From assembly GCA_900540625.1 (NCBI GenBank), contig UQGP01000068.1:1-7110 (forward strand): a DNA stretch of 7,110 nt, given 5' to 3'. The position numbers and the translations under genes are program-made. The notes below the pieces were generated by a model. The model was not told where the DNA came from, did not search any database, and was given only the letters and a program-made list of their open reading frames with translations. Below are positions 1-6,090 of the stretch, in pieces. Source of the stretch: an uncultured Porphyromonadaceae bacterium. GTDB taxonomy: Bacteria; Bacteroidota; Bacteroidia; Bacteroidales; Muribaculaceae. The first letter of the stretch is position 1. Each line of letters starts with the position of its first letter.

Positions 1-529
1 TAACAGCCACTGCCGACGGCTCTTGCGCATTTATATCAAAGCTGCGACGATAGTACGGCACCCAAAAATAGCGTCCGCCGTGGCTGAAAGCTCCCTCGAC
101 GGGACGGCCGTCGAAGACGCGCACATTGCGTTCGCGATAATGACGGAACTTGTACAGCGACGTTCGAGGTGCCCACAACGCCGAGTCTCCGGCAGTGATG
201 TCGTGCGAAATCACGGCCAACTTGGCATGCGAGTGCGCATCGTACACCACAGTACGGCATCCTTCGAGCATATTGACATAATACTTCGTCCCGTCGGGGC
301 TGAAATTGACGCTCTTAGGCGAAAACACATCGCGGTCCAGAGTGGTGCGTTCGCTCCACGAGTACTGCTGGTGACGCGTCACCAGCGTCATCGTTGCGCC
401 GGTGGACGCATCCGTGGCCGACACCCCGAGACGGGGATGCACCTCAGCCGGAGGGTCGGCCGTAAATGCCGGGAAGTAGGTGAGCGCGGCTAAAACCAGC
501 GCACATGGTATGCGATTTATCAGTAACAC
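1..529 (-). CDS. Exported beta-propeller protein, YncE/YVTN-like, 3' part outside window
   Basis: The minus strand is open without a stop from a GTG at 529-527 to the left edge, giving 176 visible residues. The first in-frame stop upstream is about 26 bases before the GTG. The GTG gives a clear signal peptide: MLLINR, a hydrophobic core, then an FTA-type cleavage site near residue 24. The mature part contains NFSPDGTKYYVNMLEG, then a strand-like TVVYDAHSHAKLAVI. This is the usual blade pattern of YncE/WD40-like seven-bladed propellers, followed by another blade-like stretch around GAFSHGGRYFWVPYY. Such proteins act in the periplasm or outside the cell, usually as binding scaffolds, and the ligand cannot be told from sequence. 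The family is normally over 300 residues, so roughly half is missing at the window edge. There is no ATG near the 5' end, which makes the gene easy to miss. Coding is well supported; the exact subfamily is less sure. Confidence 0.8.
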   Translation of the reverse strand, partial: MLLINRIPCALVLAALTYFPAFTADPPAEVHPRLGVSATDASTGATMTLVTRHQQYSWSERTTLDRDVFSPKSVNFSPDGTKYYVNMLEGCRTVVYDAHSHAKLAVISHDITAGDSALWAPRTSLYKFRHYRERNVRVFDGRPVEGAFSHGGRYFWVPYYRRSFDINAQEPSAVAV

Positions 530-599
530 AGTCGTTTGAATACTTATGACGGTTTAGGGTTGAACGTGTTGCGCTACACCGCACACGGCATAGGCACGA

Positions 600-630
600 C
601 AAAATTAACAATTTTTGTCCATATAGCGAA
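600..630 (-). promoter_or_regulatory. Bacteroidota-type promoter for the beta-propeller gene
   Basis: Read on the minus strand, TAATTTTG at 607-600 matches the Bacteroidota -7 consensus TAnnTTTG. A weak -33 match, TTCG (three of four to TTTG), lies at 630-627 with 19 bp between. Transcription would start about 60-65 bases before the GTG at 529. The call rests on motif and position only. Confidence 0.5.
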
Positions 631-645
631 TTTTTCGTAAATTTG
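614..645 (+). promoter_or_regulatory. Bacteroidota-type promoter for the AAA+ ATPase and xth pair
   Basis: TTTG at 614-617 and TAAATTTG at 638-645 are perfect matches to the Bacteroidota -33 and -7 elements, with 20 bp between them, inside the usual 19-21 bp. The predicted transcript starts near 650, about 25 bases before the ATG at 677. The region overlaps the oppositely directed promoter, so the two may compete for polymerase. Confidence 0.7.
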
Positions 646-676
646 TCATTCCAATCACTCACGCCGAAACAAACCG

Positions 677-2158
677 ATGAAAACCTCGTCATTACAGCCT
701 TCCACACTTACGCCGGGAGACCCCATCATAGACGCCAAACAGCATGAAGCTGTGAAAGCCGCCAAGTTCCTACATAAAGGCATTGCCGAAATTTCGAGCA
801 AAGCCGGGCTGGTCAAAGCACTCGCGCCTCTCATCCGCATCCCGGCCGATATACGATTCGGCACACTCCCCACGCATGTCATAGCCATACTGTGTATAAA
901 AGACATCATATACTGCGCTCGTATGATGGGGCATGAAGTTGCACAAGACCGCGAGAATTATCCGCTATTGTGCTTTTACACCATCCTCATGGACAGCGAC
1001 AAGATGATTGACGTGCTGCCGTGGGACGAAGTTTTCGGACAAAACAACGACTTGTACACCCAATTCATCTCGATAATAACAAGTGATCCCGACCCGGTCT
1101 GGGACAACGCCACGGCCGGCACTATCCCCGGACTGACGCTAATCAACAAGTATGACAACGAAGCCGCAAAACAATACGCATCTCTGCTATATCGCTTTTG
1201 CCGCATAATCGCTTACGCAGACGACATCCGTACCGAGGACGAAAAGATGTTGCTCGAGACGCTCACGACTTTCAAATTAGAGCAATCTAAAAATAATACG
1301 GACATTGCACCCAAGCCGAAGGAAAAGCCCGCAGCACCGGTCTCTGACGAAGACTACAATAGGGCTTTGGATAAACTGAAAAATATGATTGGGCTGAACG
1401 AAGTCAAAAGCACAATACGCAGACTGGCCAATATGGCCAAGATAAACATCCTAAAATGCGAAAATAACCTGCCGATAGTGCCCCTGACGCTGCACAGCGT
1501 ATTTACCGGCAATCCCGGAACGGGCAAAACCACGGTGGCACGTACATTGGCTAATATTCTGCACGCCATAGGCATGCTGCCCGAAGACAAGCTAATCGAA
1601 GTGGGACGCGCCGACCTCGTGGCCGAGTACGTAGGGCAGACTGCCGTAAAGACTAACAACATCATAGACAGAGCTATAGGCGGTATACTTTTTATCGACG
1701 AAGCATACTCTCTATGCAACGGCCCGCACGACGATTATGGCCGCGAAGCCATCAATACGCTGATACAGCGCATGGAAAACGACCGCGACAAATTGGTCGT
1801 GATACTTGCCGGATACGATAAAGAGATGAAGCAACTTATCGACAGCAATCCGGGACTGCAGTCACGCTTCACACGCACAATACACTTCGAAGACTATTCG
1901 GTCCGAGAACTCGAAGGCATCTTCAACTGCATCATGAGCGAGTATCAACTCGTCTTCGGTCGCGGAGCACGCCAAAAGCTTCACGATGTGTTAGCTGAAA
2001 AGCTCAGAGACAAGCTCCCGAACTTCGGTAACGGTCGATATGTACGCAACGTCTTCGAAAACACCCTGCAAGAACAAGCCATGCGTCTCGGACGCATCAT
2101 CAACCCCACCATCAGGCAACTCTGCACCATCACCGCCCAAGACATACAAACACTGTAA
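677..2158 (+). CDS. TerB-like plus CbbX/SpoVK-type AAA+ ATPase
   Basis: The product has 493 residues with two parts joined by a K/P-rich linker near 211-222. Residues about 165-200 (SLLYRFCRIIAYADD, then EDEKMLL) resemble the acidic helical repeats of TerB-like domains. The AAA+ domain runs from about 230 to 470. It has Walker A GNPGTGKT at 278-285, a pore-loop-like EYVGQT at 317-322, Walker B ILFIDEA at 337-343, a sensor-1 region VVILAGY at 374-380 and an arginine finger SRF at 396-398. All key ATPase residues are present, so it should hydrolyse ATP. The closest families are CbbX and SpoVK, which remodel protein partners. No RuBisCO context exists here, so that role does not carry over. No signal peptide or membrane segment is seen, so it should be cytoplasmic. 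The first ATG after a good promoter was taken as the start. The substrate is unknown. Confidence 0.88.
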   Translation: MKTSSLQPSTLTPGDPIIDAKQHEAVKAAKFLHKGIAEISSKAGLVKALAPLIRIPADIRFGTLPTHVIAILCIKDIIYCARMMGHEVAQDRENYPLLCFYTILMDSDKMIDVLPWDEVFGQNNDLYTQFISIITSDPDPVWDNATAGTIPGLTLINKYDNEAAKQYASLLYRFCRIIAYADDIRTEDEKMLLETLTTFKLEQSKNNTDIAPKPKEKPAAPVSDEDYNRALDKLKNMIGLNEVKSTIRRLANMAKINILKCENNLPIVPLTLHSVFTGNPGTGKTTVARTLANILHAIGMLPEDKLIEVGRADLVAEYVGQTAVKTNNIIDRAIGGILFIDEAYSLCNGPHDDYGREAINTLIQRMENDRDKLVVILAGYDKEMKQLIDSNPGLQSRFTRTIHFEDYSVRELEGIFNCIMSEYQLVFGRGARQKLHDVLAEKLRDKLPNFGNGRYVRNVFENTLQEQAMRLGRIINPTIRQLCTITAQDIQTL

Positions 2159-2160
2159 CA

Positions 2161-2916
2161 ATGAAATACGTATCATGGAATGTCAACGGCCTACGCGCCG
2201 TTATGCGCAAAGGCTTCGACCAAATATATCGCGACCTCGATGCCGACGTCCTATGTCTGCAAGAGACCAAATTGAGCGACTACCCCACGGGCACACCTAT
2301 GGGCGAGGACATCTTACATTACTGGAACAACGCCGAGCGTAAGGGATACAGCGGCACGGCAATGCTGACACGCCGCCGGCCTCAAGCCGTCACCACGGGC
2401 ATAGGCACGCCCGAGCACGACCATGAAGGTCGCGTCATCACCGCCGATTTCGGCACCCATTACCTCGTGAACGTATACACGCCCAATTCTCAGGAAGGAC
2501 TGGCGCGACTGGACTACCGGATGCAGTGGGAGCAAGCCTTTGCCGATTATGTCTGCGCCCTCGACGCCGTCAAGCCCGTAATCATCTGCGGCGACCTCAA
2601 CGTGGCTCACTGCGAAATAGACATACGCAATCCCAAGACCAACCGACACAGCGCCGGATTTACGGACGAGGAACGCTCGGCCATGGACCGCCTGCTCGAG
2701 CGCGGATTTGTGGACACCTTCCGCCACCTTCACCCCGATGAGGTGCGATATTCGTGGTGGAGCTACCGATTTCAGGCACGCGCCAAGAATATCGGATGGC
2801 GCATCGACTATTTCCTTATCAGCCAACGCCTCTTGCCGCAACTACGCAGTGCCGACATCCTCAACGACATCCTCGGCAGCGACCACTGCCCCGTCTCCAT
2901 CGACATCGACCTCTAA
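2161..2916 (+). CDS. xth: Exodeoxyribonuclease III (AP endonuclease)
   Basis: The 251-residue product is a full-length member of the exonuclease-endonuclease-phosphatase (EEP) fold, ExoIII/ExoA branch. It cleaves DNA at abasic sites and removes 3'-blocking groups in base excision repair, using Mg or Mn. Visible catalytic residues are N7 in WNVNG, E35 in LQETK, Y106 in VNVYTPN, D145 and N147 in GDLNVAH, D216 in WRIDYF, and D241-H242 in GSDHCPV. Length is normal for the family (about 250-270). The ATG lies 2 bp after the stop of the AAA+ gene, so the two are almost certainly co-transcribed from the promoter near 640. No shared function is evident. The enzyme is cytoplasmic and nothing looks damaged. 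Confidence 0.96.
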   Translation: MKYVSWNVNGLRAVMRKGFDQIYRDLDADVLCLQETKLSDYPTGTPMGEDILHYWNNAERKGYSGTAMLTRRRPQAVTTGIGTPEHDHEGRVITADFGTHYLVNVYTPNSQEGLARLDYRMQWEQAFADYVCALDAVKPVIICGDLNVAHCEIDIRNPKTNRHSAGFTDEERSAMDRLLERGFVDTFRHLHPDEVRYSWWSYRFQARAKNIGWRIDYFLISQRLLPQLRSADILNDILGSDHCPVSIDIDL

Positions 2917-3060
2917 GCACCACACCTGGGCCGTTACCTCTACCCTCGCAGCGTATCATCCCCCCCCCCGACTTCCGACCCCTCCATCCTTATCTCATAC
3001 GCTAACTTACACCTACCCCCCCTCCGAATTATGTTTTTTTAACACTACTATACCAAACAG
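2917..3060 (+). other. C-rich, G-poor intergenic stretch, possible Rho-loading region
   Basis: No gene is supported between xth and the Rhs gene. By hand count, 2917-3030 has about 56 C against 12 G on the plus strand, with long pyrimidine runs. Rho loads on unstructured C-rich, G-poor RNA, so this may end the xth transcript. This is inference from composition only. An open frame that reads through here is an overlap product of xth and is not a gene. Confidence 0.3.
2960..2969 (+). repeat. Homopolymer of ten C
   Basis: Ten consecutive C lie 44 bases after the xth stop. A second run of seven C lies at 3016-3022. Long C runs slip during replication and are used by some bacteria for phase variation. 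Here the tract is not in a gene and is about 107 bases before the nearest -7 box, so a switching role is only a possibility. Confidence 0.9.
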
Positions 3061-3075
3061 TAAACTATTAACTAT

Positions 3076-3083
3076 TAAATTTG
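3076..3083 (+). promoter_or_regulatory. Candidate -7 box upstream of the Rhs tip gene
   Basis: TAAATTTG is a perfect match to the Bacteroidota -7 consensus. No TTTG is present 19-21 bases upstream, so the promoter is incomplete by motif. Transcription would start near 3090, on top of the hairpin at 3090-3106. Confidence 0.4.
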
Positions 3084-3089
3084 CAAAAG

Positions 3090-3110
3090 AATCCGACATA
3101 CGGATTTTTT
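3090..3110 (+). terminator. Small hairpin with T tail, possible terminator
   Basis: AATCCG (3090-3095) pairs with CGGATT (3101-3106) around a five-base loop, followed by four more T, making a six-T run. It could end transcription from the xth side. On the other strand the stem is followed by CTTTT, so it may work weakly both ways. The stem has only six pairs, so strength is doubtful. It overlaps the TTG that would start the Rhs reading frame. Confidence 0.4.
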
Positions 3111-4518
3111 GTCAACCACTACAGCTCACCTAATTTCCGCAGGATATACGCGACAGCATAATGGCGACAAAGACCGAAACGCATATCATATACCAACGGG
3201 TCAAGCTCTCGAAATAAGGACGTTAGGCGCATCTATGAAAGGGCAAACACAGCATATTAACGTATCCTTCATCGGCCACACGCGTTGGAATGCTGACGGC
3301 CACCCGATGCAGTACGACCTTGAAGGCGGACACAGACAATATCTGTATTGGGATGCACTGGGCAACCACCTATACACGTCCTACGAGACTTCCGTGGCAC
3401 CGGTTTCCGCCGGGATGCGTCCCGGGCGTACGCGCCGCACGTTCCTGCGTGCGTACAGCGGCGATGGCCACGTGCTTCGCGGCGGCGCCGGCAACTCTAA
3501 AGCTGATACCCTGGAGATGCTACGCTTTGCCGGCGGCTACTTCGACGCAGACCTCGTGCCGCACTACTACGTCACCGACTACCTCGGCAGCAACATCGCC
3601 GTCATCCGCGCCGACGGCACCCTCGTCCAGTCCGCCACCTACTACCCCTACGGCACTCCACATAGAGCGCCCAAAAACCTCACCGGCACATCATCTCCCA
3701 CTACAAACCTCTACCTCTTTGGCGGCAAAGAGTTGATGACGCAAGACGCTCTCGACGAATACCTCTACGGCGCACGCAACTACCTTCCCACTGCTACCAT
3801 ATTCTCTTCCATAGATCCCCTCTGCGAAAAATACTACCATCTATCCCCCTACGTATTCTGTGCCGCCAACCCCATACGCTATACCGACCCTTCTGGGATG
3901 GTTCTTGTTTTGGCCGGAGACGGCGAGGCCGTTGATAAAACCGTTCAATTATATAATAAAATGGTCGGAGATGGCGCGACAGTTTATATTAACGATGATG
4001 GGAACGTCCAAATCAGCAGGACAGAGAAGGCATCAACGGAAGCCGAAAATCAAGCGATTAATATGCTAAGTTCTGCCATTGATAATGAGCAGACAACAAC
4101 CATCAACATCGTAGACAATTCATCAGAAATTCTAATTGGAGATGCGTCAAAGAAAACTATAGATATTGGAGATATACAAGCACTTGGGGATAACGCTCCA
4201 ACGTCGAGTTCGGCGGCGCTACTTCATGAAACTAATGAACAATTTTTAGTCCAAGCAAAAGGTGTTAAATTATTTAAAGCTCATAATTCATCTATACAAA
4301 TGGAAGCGAAATATACGGGTTATGCACCTTTTTCAACCGAACACACTGACTATAGCGCGACTTTCAGTGGCTCATCCAACAATGTTCCGGGACAACCAAG
4401 GGTATTATCACAACGACATGTTAGAATAGGACAACCATTCGGAAACAAAGGAAGTGTAACAACCACAATCGTTCTATTTCTGAATGGCAACGTGAACTCT
4501 AAAATGTATTTCAAATGA
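3109..4518 (+). CDS. Short Rhs-family protein with variable C-terminal tip, possible toxin
   Basis: The open frame gives 469 residues from a TTG at 3109. The first ATG is at 3235 (residue 43) and may be the true start, because the TTG sits in the T tail of a hairpin. No signal peptide and no long array of YD repeats are present, so only the end of an Rhs core is kept. Core marks are YDLEGGHRQYLYWDALGNHL, DYLGSN at 157-162, YYPYG at 178-182, FGGKEL at 204-209, YGARNY at 220-225, DPLCEKYY at 236-243 and DPSG at 260-263. After DPSG the sequence changes abruptly to a tip of about 205 residues. The tip has HETNE at 373-377 and AHNSSIQME at 391-399, which could be metal ligands of a zincin-like peptidase. 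In Rhs proteins this tip is typically a toxin. GC drops from about 62-67% in the core (3541-3660) to 35-40% in the tip (4081-4200). The stop overlaps the next ATG. Confidence 0.75.
   Translation: MSTTTAHLISAGYTRQHNGDKDRNAYHIPTGQALEIRTLGASMKGQTQHINVSFIGHTRWNADGHPMQYDLEGGHRQYLYWDALGNHLYTSYETSVAPVSAGMRPGRTRRTFLRAYSGDGHVLRGGAGNSKADTLEMLRFAGGYFDADLVPHYYVTDYLGSNIAVIRADGTLVQSATYYPYGTPHRAPKNLTGTSSPTTNLYLFGGKELMTQDALDEYLYGARNYLPTATIFSSIDPLCEKYYHLSPYVFCAANPIRYTDPSGMVLVLAGDGEAVDKTVQLYNKMVGDGATVYINDDGNVQISRTEKASTEAENQAINMLSSAIDNEQTTTINIVDNSSEILIGDASKKTIDIGDIQALGDNAPTSSSAALLHETNEQFLVQAKGVKLFKAHNSSIQMEAKYTGYAPFSTEHTDYSATFSGSSNNVPGQPRVLSQRHVRIGQPFGNKGSVTTTIVLFLNGNVNSKMYFK
3421..3483 (+). repeat. Rhs core repeat, copy 1
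   Basis: These 21 codons encode PGRTRRTFLRAYSGDGHVLR plus one G. They match 6964-7026 in the same orientation with 54 of 63 bases identical by hand alignment. Eight of the nine differences are silent; the one amino acid change is F to S. Weaker similarity extends on both sides (roughly 3360-3530 against 6890-7060). Confidence 0.9.
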
Positions 4519-5045
4519 ATAACCGCCATATCATACGATTCCTTATTTTCGCAATTGCTATCGGCTCCGCAGTTGCAACGCATGCCAAGACGATGTACGA
4601 ACGAGCCGATGACACCATACAGGCTGTGGAACAACGAGTCGACAATGACGAGACACATTCTATCATCGTAAAGGAAGATGCAGACCTATACTTCTTTCTC
4701 TCTGTATTTGAGACTGTCGGCGACTACCGAAGCGTCCATTCGGGATGGCACAATGCTATTGCGAGTTTCGATCCCGAAAAAGGACCATATACCCTTACCG
4801 CGCAGGACGCAAAGCGACTAATCGAATGGTATCGTGTCAACCATGGCTATTTCACTGAAAGTATGTACAATCGATACGCCACACTCGAAAACAACCTCTT
4901 TGACCCGAACATTCCGGTAAAGCAAGAGTGCCACAACCGATTACGCAAGAGCATCTCAACCGCCGACAAAGCAGCCGTAATTCGGGGTATAACGTCATTG
5001 ATAACAGAATTTCAGAACAACAAATATGGGAAAGATTGCAATTAA
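4515..5045 (+). CDS. Exported protein of unknown function, candidate partner of the Rhs tip
   Basis: The 176-residue product starts with a signal peptide: MNNRH, a hydrophobic stretch to about 19, then ATHA before KTM (cleavage near 24). No lipobox is seen, so the mature protein of about 150 residues should be periplasmic or secreted. It is rich in predicted helix and contains FFLSVFETVGDY (60-71) and AKRLIEWYRVNHGYFTE (99-115). I do not recognise the family. The ATG overlaps the Rhs stop (ATGA), which suggests translational coupling and a role tied to the tip, such as immunity. An exported immunity protein would imply a toxin acting outside the cytoplasm. It is distantly related to the next gene product, with which it overlaps by 20 bases. 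No ribosome binding site is visible, as is usual for the phylum. Confidence 0.75.
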   Translation: MNNRHIIRFLIFAIAIGSAVATHAKTMYERADDTIQAVEQRVDNDETHSIIVKEDADLYFFLSVFETVGDYRSVHSGWHNAIASFDPEKGPYTLTAQDAKRLIEWYRVNHGYFTESMYNRYATLENNLFDPNIPVKQECHNRLRKSISTADKAAVIRGITSLITEFQNNKYGKDCN

Positions 5046-5769
5046 AGCAATAGGCGTATTGCTCGTTTTGTTTGGCTTATGTCGTATTGACACATACGCT
5101 TACGGGCTGGAATACTGCATTCCACAAAATACGCCCAAGAGTGCAATGCCGCTCCATACCGAATGGTATGATATCGCCCAAATAGTGTATACTTCGGTCG
5201 AGGGCCGAGCGTGTTTTGACGGTAAGACTTACTCATACACGCCCAATGGCTCAACAACAAAAAGCGAATGCGGCATACACCTCGAAGGGTTTACCCTATC
5301 TTTTGAAAAAGTAGATAGTATCGTAGACGCATTGTCGACACGTACATTCAGCGACAGTGTCCGACTTTCGGACAATGAGATGGAACTGTTGACTTTTTTC
5401 GTCACCATAGCCGACCTGCCTCGCTTGATGTTTCCGCATTATGACCGCACGCGCACAGACTACAAGATGCCGGTTTCGGACATCGCCGTATACCTCGGGC
5501 GTAGCACCTACAGCACACCTATCATAGGCAAAGAGCAAGGCCGAATATTAAAGCGATGGTATAGCTGCAATAAGCGGCATATCACCGAAAAGATGTGGCG
5601 GCAATATCTGGAGTATGTATTCGGTTGCTATCCCGTTAGGATAAATGGCCAAAATTGGTTTTCAGATGCAAACGCACCGATTTTATCATGCATCAATAGT
5701 GCGACGTACGCCATCCGCTTAGAATTACTGCAAGACATTGCCACCAAATATCTTGCAAACAAAATTTAA
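5026..5769 (+). CDS. Second exported protein, distant paralogue of the upstream gene product
   Basis: The 247-residue product begins MGKIAIKAIG, followed by a hydrophobic stretch to about 18 and a likely cleavage after TYA near residue 25. Cys19 follows FGL, which is not a normal lipobox. Residues 97-200 align with the upstream protein: DSIVDAL with DTIQAVE, ELLTFF with DLYFFL, and GRILKRWYSCNKRHITE (172-188) with AKRLIEWYRVNHGYFTE. Both end with a P, a C and a closing helix (APILSC, then LANK). An extra N-terminal region (about 27-95) with four Cys-containing or aromatic segments has no counterpart. The family is unknown to me. The start overlaps the upstream gene by 20 bases, so the two are likely translated together and may act as a pair. 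Confidence 0.75.
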   Translation: MGKIAIKAIGVLLVLFGLCRIDTYAYGLEYCIPQNTPKSAMPLHTEWYDIAQIVYTSVEGRACFDGKTYSYTPNGSTTKSECGIHLEGFTLSFEKVDSIVDALSTRTFSDSVRLSDNEMELLTFFVTIADLPRLMFPHYDRTRTDYKMPVSDIAVYLGRSTYSTPIIGKEQGRILKRWYSCNKRHITEKMWRQYLEYVFGCYPVRINGQNWFSDANAPILSCINSATYAIRLELLQDIATKYLANKI

Positions 5770-6078
5770 GCATGGCTACCAATTCCTTAATGGGGAACTG
5801 GACTTGGCTGCAAGTCGTGGTGGAATACTGACGCAATCGAAAGAAGTGATATATTACGACATAACAGACGAACGTGCCGCATATGACCGAGAAGAGTTGT
5901 TCTCGGGACGGCATACCAGCAATCAGGAAATACTTGGCAATTCGCAATATAAAAAATGGGGCTAAAGCAAAGCGGTATAGGGGACATTACGCCCTCTGAT
6001 TATTCCGAAATAAACGAAAAAGCTAAAACGTTAAACAGAGTCGTCAGAGCTCGCAACGGAAAGGTCTTTAGGCCATAA
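5770..6078 (+). pseudogene. Broken 3' end of a gene, possibly a displaced Rhs tip
   Basis: The 320-base gap between intact genes is not empty. One frame reads from the upstream gene's end to a TAA at 5963-5965 and includes KEVIYYDITDERAAYDREEL. A second frame has a short open frame of 40 codons from ATG 5956 to TAA 6076-6078 (GIGDITPSDYSEINEKAK, then RARNGKVFRP). Codon choice in both resembles the neighbours. The frames meet at a run of six A (5951-5956); a single -1 shift there joins them. This suggests one former C-terminal domain of about 100 residues, now split and without its 5' end. It lies 12 bp before the next exported protein gene, the same order as tip then partner seen at 4515. No family was recognised, and the short frames could also be chance. 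Confidence 0.35.
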
Positions 6079-6090
6079 CTTATTAGATAT

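Noticed and set aside
23..493. 156-codon open frame on the plus strand
   Set aside because: It lies opposite the propeller gene; its residues are rich in R and H with no domain, while the minus strand gives a signal peptide and propeller motifs.
444..707. 87-codon minus-strand frame across the divergent promoter region
   Set aside because: It covers both promoters and the start of the AAA+ gene and has no recognisable domain.
2314..2841. 175-codon minus-strand frame
   Set aside because: It is entirely opposite xth, whose catalytic residues are all present; a shadow in GC-rich DNA.
2708..3133. 141-codon plus-strand frame reading from xth through the C-rich spacer
   Set aside because: The first half is an alternative frame of xth and the second is low-complexity P, T and S from C runs; no Rhs similarity.
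3290..3736. 148-codon plus-strand frame within the Rhs gene
   Set aside because: Alternative frame of the Rhs core, low complexity in A, P and T; the main frame holds all Rhs motifs.
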